DNA from: a virus
Virus record (IMG/VR): IMGVR_UViG_3300042868_002150
Coordinates: 1-25,591 of that record
Strand: one strand, 5' to 3'
DNA length: 25,591 nucleotides
Shown: positions 20,742 to 25,591 of the stretch, one piece after another
How the letters are laid out: each line of letters opens with the position of its first letter
Numbering within the stretch: the first letter of the stretch is position 1
Position numbers and translations under genes: made by a program
The notes under the pieces: generated by a model
What the model was told of the DNA's origin: nothing
Database searches by the model: none
The model's input: only the letters and a program-made list of their open reading frames with translations

Positions 20742-20904
20742 CCAACTGCCATCGATGACCGAGGATGAGGTGTTTGCCATGCTGACCGAAGAGCAGCTAA
20801 CCGAGCGCCGCGCCTCGCACTTGCAACGCCTGCACCAGCGCTACTGCGCCCTGCGGGACGCCCGTGAGCGTATCGAGATCATGTCAGGAGCGACCAAGCC
20901 ATGA
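20710..20904 (+). CDS. Small helical phage protein, 64 aa
   Basis: The product contains MTEDEVFAMLTEEQLTERRA (residues 16-35) and LQRLHQRYCALRDARERIEI, an arrangement common in small phage proteins next to HTH regulators. No catalytic motif is visible. ATG 20710 lies within the coiled-coil gene, behind AGGATAGAAG. Its stop overlaps the regulator start by four bases. The role is unknown. Confidence 0.72.
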   Translation: MKKISWRRLNDQLPSMTEDEVFAMLTEEQLTERRASHLQRLHQRYCALRDARERIEIMSGATKP

Positions 20905-21122
20905 TTCCAAAGAGTAGCCACCCACTGTTTGACGCCATCATTGGCGAGTTTCAGTTAAAGAGCGATGCCGGGCTGGCGCGCTTTTTGGACTTGGCGCCGC
21001 CTCACGTCTCTCGCTTGCGCCACGGTCGTTACGTGATATCAGGCGACATTGTCCTGCGGGTGTACGACAAGACCGGCTGGAGCATTGAGAAGATCCGCAG
21101 CTATCTGAGAGGGCCAGAATGA
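20901..21122 (+). CDS. Cro/CI-type helix-turn-helix regulator
   Basis: This 73-residue protein is a single-domain DNA-binding protein. The scanning helices are SDAGLARFLD (21-30) and PPHVSRLRHGR (33-43), the second being the recognition helix, followed by ISGDIVLRVYDKTGWSIEKI. Size and layout resemble Cro or short repressors that bind dyad operators as dimers. It is the only clear HTH regulator in the window, so it is a candidate for binding the 16-bp dyads near 8240 or the divergent promoters at 18250. It overlaps its neighbours by four bases on each side. Confidence 0.85.
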   Translation: MIPKSSHPLFDAIIGEFQLKSDAGLARFLDLAPPHVSRLRHGRYVISGDIVLRVYDKTGWSIEKIRSYLRGPE

Positions 21123-21364
21123 AGTGTCAGCATTGTGGCACCAAGACCCATGTGGTCAACACCACCCAGCAACCAGGCGGCATCCGGCGCCAACGCAAGT
21201 GCAACTCATGCAAGATTAATGCCTACACAGCAGAGGTGTGGGTCGTTGGTAACGTTATGGTGGGGAAATCGATTTATACTAAGGATGAAGTGGCGTTGAT
21301 AAAAAAGAAAGGTGTTGACGCCCGCCGCGCAAATGAAGACAGGAGGAAGAAAGATGCTGCATAA
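21119..21364 (+). CDS. NrdR-like zinc-ribbon protein
   Basis: The 81-residue product has the zinc ribbon MKCQHCGTKTHVVNTTQQPG then IRRQRKCNSCKINAYTAEVW, with C3, C6, C28 and C31 in two CxxC pairs. This is the N-terminal ribbon of NrdR repressors without the ATP-cone, a common phage small protein. The C-terminal part is basic (RRANEDRRKK). It probably binds nucleic acid or RNA polymerase. It is coupled to the HTH gene by an overlapping ATGA. Confidence 0.82.
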   Translation: MKCQHCGTKTHVVNTTQQPGGIRRQRKCNSCKINAYTAEVWVVGNVMVGKSIYTKDEVALIKKKGVDARRANEDRRKKDAA

Positions 21365-21569
21365 GGGAAAATTTATCCGTGACAACGCGGTTGTCAAGGC
21401 TGCACCTTACGACACCGGCAAGGTCAAGATCGGCGCGTTTTACACGCCGCAGCTGTACGCTACACCGTCAACGCCAGAAGAGCGCTTTATGCAGGACATC
21501 GTGCTGGGTGCCAAGCCGCACCGCCCGTCGCCTGTAGCGAAGTTTCTTGAGAAGCTCTTAGGCGTATGA
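21354..21569 (+). CDS. 71-aa hypothetical protein
   Basis: The start at ATG 21354 is set by AGGAGGAAGAAAG directly upstream, not by an earlier in-frame codon. The product begins MLHKGKFIRDNAVVKAAPYD and has a YTPQLYATPSTPEERFMQDI segment and a basic, helical end AKFLEKLLGV. It may be a small DNA- or membrane-surface-associated protein. No family is recognised. The last four bases overlap the next gene. Confidence 0.65.
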   Translation: MLHKGKFIRDNAVVKAAPYDTGKVKIGAFYTPQLYATPSTPEERFMQDIVLGAKPHRPSPVAKFLEKLLGV

Positions 21570-21754
21570 AGAATATCGTCTACGCTTACTATGTGGCGGT
21601 TGCGCTTGCGGTTCCGGCGTTTTTGTTGTTCTTCGCCGAACCGCAAACTCGGCCCACAGCCGCTGAGTGCGGTGTGGCCGAGATATCGCCCGACATGTCA
21701 ACGCGCGACCGTGAGGTCTGCAGGCAGTTACGCCAGCATCGTCACCGCATGTGA
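21566..21754 (+). CDS. 62-aa membrane-anchored or exported protein
   Basis: The N-terminus MKNIVYAYYVAVALAVPAFL then LFFAEPQ is either a signal anchor or a signal peptide, followed by a polar tail with two Cys (AECGVAEIS and REVCRQL). The tail would be periplasmic. The gene is coupled to the previous one by ATGA. It ends 27 bases inside the convergent endolysin gene. The function is unknown; small membrane proteins at the end of early operons often act on the host envelope. Confidence 0.65.
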   Translation: MKNIVYAYYVAVALAVPAFLLFFAEPQTRPTAAECGVAEISPDMSTRDREVCRQLRQHRHRM

Positions 21755-22240
21755 CTTGGCCTCGTCTACTCGGCGCAGCCAGCCTCTGCCGAAGGTCGCA
21801 AACGTGGGCAGTGCCTTGTAGAAGAGTTCCTTCTCTTGGCTAAACTTGGCGATTAGGTCGGTCGGGTCGGCAGCCTTCAAAGCAGCCATCGTTTTCGGCC
21901 CGATCGCGCCGTCCGGTGTCGTGCCGATGGCCTTCTGCATGGTGCGGATCGCCCGGCCCGGCCCCGCGTTGATCGCGAAGTCGAACATCAGGTAATCCAA
22001 GCCCGCTGGCAGCTCGTCGGCCTTGACCGCATCCCAGTACTGTTTCCGGTACAGAGGCGCCACTGTAGCCGGGGTCAACGCGCGCATCTCTTTTTCGCCA
22101 ACAGCTTTGCCGACCCATGCTTCCCACACTTTCTTCGTCACACCGAGGTTGGTCATGCCACCTGGATCGAGTTTGTGATTTACGAAACCCCCTTCTGACT
22201 TGAGGATCATTTTTAATGCGGAGTCAAAGTTTTCTTTCAT
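21728..22240 (-). CDS. Endolysin, GH108 family lysozyme with peptidoglycan-binding C-terminus
   Basis: This 170-residue enzyme degrades peptidoglycan at the end of infection. The N-terminus has KSEGGFVNHKLDPGGMTNLG (residues 14-33), with E16 as the likely catalytic acid, typical of GH108. The part from about residue 108 (GTTPDGAIGPKTMAALKAAD) resembles the PG-binding domain usually fused to it. There is no signal peptide or SAR helix, so release should need the holin. I chose ATG 22240; an in-frame TTG five codons upstream is less likely. The extended -10 of the divergent HNH gene lies just before the start. Confidence 0.9.
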   Translation of the reverse strand: MKENFDSALKMILKSEGGFVNHKLDPGGMTNLGVTKKVWEAWVGKAVGEKEMRALTPATVAPLYRKQYWDAVKADELPAGLDYLMFDFAINAGPGRAIRTMQKAIGTTPDGAIGPKTMAALKAADPTDLIAKFSQEKELFYKALPTFATFGRGWLRRVDEAKSHAVTMLA

Positions 22241-22248
22241 GGTATAAT
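22239..22248 (+). promoter_or_regulatory. Extended -10 promoter for the HNH gene
   Basis: TATAAT (22243-22248) is preceded by TG-G, an extended -10 that needs little -35 contact. A weak GAGTCA lies 16 bases upstream. The start site would be near 22255, with AAAGGAG and the ATG at 22277 following. It gives the inserted endonuclease its own transcription. Confidence 0.55.
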
Positions 22249-22276
22249 CATCCAAACGATATAAAGGAGCATAAAC

Positions 22277-22819
22277 ATGCAGGAAATATGGAAGCCAGTT
22301 GCCGGGTTTGAAGGGCGCTACGAAGTATCCTCATTGGGTAGGTTCAAGGCGCTGTCCCGCACTATCCAGTATAAAGACGGACGACAGGGTGCGCTAAAAG
22401 AACGCATGATTAAAGGCTCTACAATAAACGTAGGATACATAGTTGTGTCCTTTGACTCAAAAACACGACGGCTTGCGCATCAAGTGGTTGCCGAAACTTT
22501 TTTAGGGGCATCCGAGTATAAACAAACAGTTAACCATAAAAACGGCGTTAAAACCGACAACCGAGTAGACAATCTTGAGTGGGCCACATACAAACAAAAT
22601 AACGACCACGCTCGGGCGTCTGGGTTAAACAATCAACACGGCGAACGCACCAATCTTTCAAAGCACAGCGACCAATTTATATCCGCAGTACGTAATGTTT
22701 ACGCTGCGTACAACCCAACATACGAAGAGCTTGGCGTTTTATTCGGCCTTACTGGGTGTCATGCGCGTCAGATTGTGCTGAACTTAACCCGTAAAAAACC
22801 AACCGCCAACGCTACTTAA
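22277..22819 (+). CDS. HNH homing endonuclease with NUMOD4 and C-terminal HTH
   Basis: This 180-residue protein has NUMOD4 at residues 2-26 (QEIWKPVAGFEGRYEVSSLG), an HNH core with LAHQVVAETFLG (H68), TVNHKNGVKTDNRVDNLEWA (H87, N88, N95, N99) and a C-terminal helix-turn-helix-like segment (YEELGVLFGLTGCHARQIV, about 149-167) for site recognition. It lies on the plus strand inside the minus-strand lysis cassette, exactly between spanin and endolysin. It has its own promoter and AAAGGAG site. The last eight bases overlap the spanin stop. It is most likely a mobile, self-spreading gene. Confidence 0.9.
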   Translation: MQEIWKPVAGFEGRYEVSSLGRFKALSRTIQYKDGRQGALKERMIKGSTINVGYIVVSFDSKTRRLAHQVVAETFLGASEYKQTVNHKNGVKTDNRVDNLEWATYKQNNDHARASGLNNQHGERTNLSKHSDQFISAVRNVYAAYNPTYEELGVLFGLTGCHARQIVLNLTRKKPTANAT

Positions 22820-23303
22820 GCTCCCGTTCCAACCTCAGTATCTCCTGACAGGCAGTTAGTTGGTGGGTAATTTCGTCGGCGTCTGCTGCGATGGCGATAA
22901 GAGCTTCCGCAGCCTCTCCTGAAAGTCGGGCTTTCGTTCCTCCATGATCGCCGCCGGGACTGGCGGCAGCACCGGGCACGGGGTTACTACTGTCTGGACA
23001 CGCGGCGTCGATGAACAGCCCGTCACTACGAGCAATATCAACAAGCTGCTTTTTCTCCACTTCGACAGTCCTGATCTTCTCAACATACACTTTCTCCACT
23101 TTGGTTTGCGTATTGGCCAGCAGATGCTCATACTCACGCACCTTGTCCTGCTCGGCCTTCAGCACCTTGGCCGCCTCTACGGCAGCCGTGGCCTTCTCAG
23201 CCTCCCACTCGGCCTTGGTGACCTGCACCCCCGTGCGATGCCCGTAGAAGTACGCCCCAATAACGAGTACGAACACACCGACAATCGCCCACGGGTTAGT
23301 CAT
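22812..23303 (-). CDS. Rz: Rz-like inner-membrane spanin
   Basis: This 163-residue i-spanin connects the inner membrane to the outer-membrane spanin and fuses the two membranes at lysis. I chose ATG 23303 (MTNPWAIVGVFVLVIGAYFY), preceded by AGGAAAAGAAG; upstream codons are inside the holin gene. It has one N-terminal membrane helix and a long charged coiled coil (KAEWEAEKATAAVEAAKVLK to KKQLVD, about residues 30-89). The C-terminal part is Gly/Ala/Pro-rich and helical. An Rz1 gene is embedded in another frame, the classic two-component layout. Its stop overlaps the convergent HNH gene by eight bases. Confidence 0.9.
   Translation of the reverse strand: MTNPWAIVGVFVLVIGAYFYGHRTGVQVTKAEWEAEKATAAVEAAKVLKAEQDKVREYEHLLANTQTKVEKVYVEKIRTVEVEKKQLVDIARSDGLFIDAACPDSSNPVPGAAASPGGDHGGTKARLSGEAAEALIAIAADADEITHQLTACQEILRLERELK
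22856..23086 (-). CDS. Rz1: Rz1-like outer-membrane lipoprotein spanin, embedded in Rz
   Basis: In a second frame inside Rz lies a 76-residue protein starting MLRRSGLSKWRKSSLLILLV, with lipobox VTGC and Cys24 as the lipidation site. The mature part is about 53 residues and Pro-rich at the start (VVTPCPVLPPVPAA), as in o-spanins, then ends in a charged helix. ATG 23086 has GGAG seven bases upstream. The sequence stays open and functional in both frames, which strongly supports the call. It identifies the host as Gram-negative. Confidence 0.88.
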   Translation of the reverse strand: MLRRSGLSKWRKSSLLILLVVTGCSSTPRVQTVVTPCPVLPPVPAAIMEERKPDFQERLRKLLSPSQQTPTKLPTN

Positions 23304-23577
23304 CTTCTTTTCCTGCCTTGATGGATTCGATTTTCTCTTGCCCGCGTGTCCAAGCCGAGATGCCAAGGATGGCCATGAACGTGATGTGGATGAAGCCGCC
23401 TGACTGGAGCGTCAACGACACCCAAGGCCGAAACGCGTCATTAGCCGCCTCCGTCTCCCAGAACTGCACGACAGTCCAAAGGGTAGGAAACAGCACGAAA
23501 TCGCACAAGCAGATAATCATGTAAGTAATCGCCATCATCGGGCGCCACTTGGTCGTCATCCAATCCGTTGTGTCCAT
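23296..23577 (-). CDS. Putative holin
   Basis: This 93-residue protein has two likely membrane spans, MAITYMIICLCDFVLFPTLW (about residues 15-34) and GGFIHITFMAILGISAW (about 60-77), and a charged tail with TRGQEKIESIKAGKEDD. Its place directly before the spanin and in the same cassette as an endolysin without export signal makes a holin role likely. Similar WRPMMA...SAWTRGQEK proteins are annotated as holins in other podoviruses. The fold and pore activity are not shown. The start is ATG 23577, next to the stop of the 205-residue gene. Confidence 0.75.
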   Translation of the reverse strand: MDTTDWMTTKWRPMMAITYMIICLCDFVLFPTLWTVVQFWETEAANDAFRPWVSLTLQSGGFIHITFMAILGISAWTRGQEKIESIKAGKEDD

Positions 23578-23578
23578 A

Positions 23579-24196
23579 TCAACCCCCTTGTTGAATCATC
23601 CACCACATCGCCCAGCAGAACGCGAAGACGACCCCTACAATGACGACAACCGTCGCCGCTAACTCAATCTGGTCGAGCATCTGGCGCTTGGCGCGACGTT
23701 TTTTCATCTCGGCGGCCTTGGCCTGCAGGCGCTTCTCTGTCTCCGCCTGGCGCAGCGCCTCGGCCTTGGCCTCGCGCTCAGCTCGCAGCTTGTGCATCCG
23801 CGCCCAGAACTCGTCCCACATGCCAGCTTCCTGGAAGTGGTAGATGAAGATGTGCTTGATGTCGTCGTAATACTGCTTGATCTGACGATCGATAATCATC
23901 AGCTCCATGACGTACTCGGCATCAGACACGTAGTCAGGCACGGGCTCACCCTTGGCAACCGCCGCTTCCTGCGCTACCTTGGCCTCTTCCAGCTGACTGC
24001 GCTTCGTTTCGTACTTGCCAGCGGCAGAAAAGAACTTGGTCACCCCCGACATGGAGTCGGCCAGTGTCTTGCCGGACTCAACCGCCCCGTTGATCTCGTC
24101 GAAAGCTTCGCGGGCTAGGGTAGCGGCTTCCTTGACGCCAGTGACAACGGCCTTGACGCCTGCTATAGCCAGACCGATTGTCACCGGATCGATCAT
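23579..24196 (-). CDS. Phage membrane protein with long coiled coil, 205 aa
   Basis: The product starts MIDPVTIGLAIAGVKAVVTG and has helical segments to residue 130, a strongly charged helix (MHKLRAEREAKAEALRQAET, then KRLQAKAAEMKKRRAKRQ, about 133-170) and a C-terminal membrane helix AATVVVIVGVVFAFCWAMWW (about 179-198). Similar proteins, beginning with MLDPLTI-like sequences, are commonly found beside lysis genes in podoviruses and have no proven function. It could be an accessory lysis or virion-associated protein. It overlaps the 73-residue gene by four bases. Confidence 0.75.
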   Translation of the reverse strand: MIDPVTIGLAIAGVKAVVTGVKEAATLAREAFDEINGAVESGKTLADSMSGVTKFFSAAGKYETKRSQLEEAKVAQEAAVAKGEPVPDYVSDAEYVMELMIIDRQIKQYYDDIKHIFIYHFQEAGMWDEFWARMHKLRAEREAKAEALRQAETEKRLQAKAAEMKKRRAKRQMLDQIELAATVVVIVGVVFAFCWAMWWMIQQGG

Positions 24197-24414
24197 TTGT
24201 CTTGCTTGGCCTCCAGCTTGTCAAAGATCTTGCCCAACATGTCGCGGATGTCGCGGATGTCGTCCTTGTAGTCCTCACGGGTGACGTAGACGTGCGGCAT
24301 GGCACGCACGTCGGTGTCCAACCGGTCAATCGAGCGGTGGATGTTGTTCAACACCCAGCCGCCGAAAAAACCCGCAATCGCCACCGCGATATTGAAAAGA
24401 ACTTGCGAATCCAT
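24193..24414 (-). CDS. Small membrane protein, XhlA-like
   Basis: The 73-residue product has an N-terminal membrane helix (NIAVAIAGFFGGWVLNNIHR, residues 8-27), then a coiled coil (REDYKDDIRDIRDMLGKIFD, about 46-65). This single-span plus helix layout is that of haemolysin XhlA-like proteins near phage holins. It may help holin function. The stop overlaps the next gene start by four bases. Beyond this general likeness, no specific family was confirmed. Confidence 0.72.
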   Translation of the reverse strand: MDSQVLFNIAVAIAGFFGGWVLNNIHRSIDRLDTDVRAMPHVYVTREDYKDDIRDIRDMLGKIFDKLEAKQDK

Positions 24415-24417
24415 GCG

Positions 24418-24957
24418 TCACTCATAAATGATATTAATTGTGCCAGCGGACGGGGTTGTGTCAAAAGTATCTGTGCCGTTGACTGTAGTGATACGGACAC
24501 GGTCGAGCGTGCCGCCGAGGGTAATTGAACCGTAAGTGAAATCAGTTCTAGCGCTTGATGAATCCGCGCAAGCGCCGCCGCCCGCCCAAGTATTTCCTGT
24601 AAGAAGGGATAAAGTGACAGCGCCATTTTTTGTCCGAGTTGCCGCGTTTGAATCGCCTATCGCAAACCCAGAGGTATATGAAATTGTTTGTACAGAACTT
24701 GCCCCGACTGCACTTCCAGAAACTGCATACCCTGAAGTTGTTACTGAACCAGAGCCAATTTGAATCTGCATGACAGAAGTGCCACTAGTACTCACCCCAT
24801 TAAACATCACCGTAATCCGGCGCACCCAACTCGGAATCGATGTAAAGTCAATCGATGTTTGACCAGCGCAAGTAACCGCAGTGCCTCTCTGCAAGCTGTC
24901 ATACACCGCACCGCTGTTCGTGGTAACCCCTGCGCTACCATTGATAGTTACTGGCAT
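24418..24957 (-). CDS. Tail-tip or tail-fibre protein, beta-rich
   Basis: The 179-residue protein opens MPVTINGSAGVTTNSGAVYD, a common start in phage tail fibres and tail-tip proteins. It then has TSIDFTSIPSWVRRITVMFN (about 34-53) and ends with TLDRVRITTVNGTDTFDTTP and INIIYE. The strand-rich Thr/Ser/Gly sequence fits a short beta-structured fibre or head domain that may bind the host surface. It follows the 98-residue protein by overlap. Receptor binding is inferred from similarity of style. Confidence 0.78.
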   Translation of the reverse strand: MPVTINGSAGVTTNSGAVYDSLQRGTAVTCAGQTSIDFTSIPSWVRRITVMFNGVSTSGTSVMQIQIGSGSVTTSGYAVSGSAVGASSVQTISYTSGFAIGDSNAATRTKNGAVTLSLLTGNTWAGGGACADSSSARTDFTYGSITLGGTLDRVRITTVNGTDTFDTTPSAGTINIIYE

Positions 24958-25253
24958 TATGCTTCTCCTTCAGGTGCAGGCTCTGGCGCAGGCTCTGGTG
25001 TTGGCTCAACGACTTCTTCAACCACTGGTGCAGCGCAGGACAGCGCGCGCAATTCGTCCGTTGTCGTGCAAGCATCTACCTGACTTGTTACATCACGCAG
25101 ACGCTGCTTCTCAGCCACAATCGCAGCCGTGTCGCTACCCGACTCTAAGGCTCGTTGGAATAGCACATCCTGAGCAGCTAGGAGTGGTGTGCGTTCAGCA
25201 CGAAGCCGATCTTTGGTTAAGGCTTTCGCCTTGTCAATGTCGATTGAAATCAT
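24957..25253 (-). CDS. Tail-module accessory protein, 98 aa
   Basis: The product begins MISIDIDKAKALTKDRLRAE and has a helical middle (LFQRALESGSDTAAIVAEKQ, RLRDVTSQ) and a C-terminal tail rich in Glu and Pro with three PEPA-like repeats. Small proteins of this pattern occur next to tail-fibre genes and are often called tail-fibre assembly or XkdW-like. A chaperone or assembly role is probable. It overlaps both neighbours by one to four bases. Confidence 0.65.
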   Translation of the reverse strand: MISIDIDKAKALTKDRLRAERTPLLAAQDVLFQRALESGSDTAAIVAEKQRLRDVTSQVDACTTTDELRALSCAAPVVEEVVEPTPEPAPEPAPEGEA

Positions 25254-25444
25254 GGGGCTACCTTTGCATCAGTAAAGTCAGCAGTCCAAGCATTACGGAA
25301 ACTGCGGTCTGTCGGAATGTCAGCAGCGTCAACGATATGGTAGGGCTTGCCGGATGGAATGTCTTTCATCGCACCTTCAACCGATTCAGTCGGGATAATG
25401 ATCGATACGCCGCCATCGTCGTTAGGAAATAGGATTCTTTTCAT
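25250..25444 (-). CDS. Small tail-module protein, 64 aa
   Basis: The product begins MKRILFPNDDGGVSIIIPTE and contains PSGKPYHIVDAADIPTDRSF followed by RNAWTADF. This MKRIxFP ... IPTDRxFRxAW pattern is frequent in small proteins beside phage tail fibres and their assembly factors. A GGACAGCC sequence lies upstream of ATG 25444. The function is not known; it may be a partner of the 98-residue protein with which it overlaps by four bases. Confidence 0.68.
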   Translation of the reverse strand: MKRILFPNDDGGVSIIIPTESVEGAMKDIPSGKPYHIVDAADIPTDRSFRNAWTADFTDAKVAP

Positions 25445-25453
25445 GGCTGTCCT

Positions 25454-25591
25454 TTAGCGGAAAATGGCGACATAAACATATGGAGAATCGTAATGCAAAC
25501 TTGCAGTTACGGTTTCAATTCTACAAGCACTAGTTGTCGGAGCGGTTGTGTTACCTGCCGGGCAAAATATCATAGACCCCGTTGATGAGTT
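25454..25591 (-). CDS. Tail protein, C-terminal part (5' end cut by window)
   Basis: An open frame runs from the right edge to a TAA at 25456-25454 and gives the last 45 residues, including MIFCPAGNTTAPTTSACRIE and HYDSPYVYVAIFR at the end. The Ser/Thr-rich composition and position before small tail-module genes suggest a tail structural or fibre protein. Only the end is visible, so no domain can be named. Confidence 0.6.
   Translation of the reverse strand, partial: NSSTGSMIFCPAGNTTAPTTSACRIETVTASLHYDSPYVYVAIFR

Overview
The window is part of a tailed double-stranded DNA phage genome, most likely a podovirus with P22-type head proteins. The support is a P22-like coat, scaffold, portal and terminase order, a GH108 endolysin, and an Rz spanin with an embedded Rz1 lipoprotein gene. 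The lipoprotein spanin implies a Gram-negative host. A freshwater proteobacterial host is only a guess from overall gene style. No integrase, tRNA, CRISPR array or insertion sequence was seen.

Layout. (1) 1-8052, minus strand: head and packaging operon, read in transcription order as terS, terL, three small basic proteins, a 109-aa protein, portal, a DUF5856-like protein, two beta-rich putative virion proteins, scaffold and coat (cut at base 1). (2) 8053-8726: a 0.67-kb non-coding hub with five copies of a 16-bp dyad, a perfect DnaA box, repeated GTGGGTCATG elements, more hairpins and a good sigma70 promoter. It is the best candidate for the replication origin and the early/late switch. (3) 8727-10491, plus strand: ten very small genes behind that promoter, closed by a strong terminator at 10522-10557. 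Several share nearly the same ribosome-binding cassette. (4) 10556-18215, minus strand: the replication operon, with a 252-aa conserved protein, a 75-aa protein, a Cas4/DUF2800-like nuclease, a possible ssDNA-binding protein, a structured non-coding segment, a family A DNA polymerase, a NUMOD4-HNH endonuclease and a primase-helicase. (5) 18216-18304: divergent promoters whose -35 boxes overlap. (6) 18305-21754, plus strand: tightly coupled genes for a VRR-NUC nuclease, SNF2-like helicase, exported protein, coiled-coil protein, HTH regulator, zinc ribbon and small membrane protein. (7) 21728-25591, minus strand: tail-tip proteins (cut at the right end) leading into a lysis cassette, interrupted by a second HNH endonuclease gene on the opposite strand.

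How it fits together. If the genome is circular or circularly permuted, the minus-strand late genes form one unit that starts at terS, leaves the window at base 1, re-enters at base 25591 and ends with lysis at 21728, where it converges on the plus-strand early genes. Two divergent control regions (8053-8726 and 18216-18304) would then govern four transcription units. The least explained elements are the repeat hub, the nested hairpins upstream of the polymerase, and the ten-gene mini-protein island.
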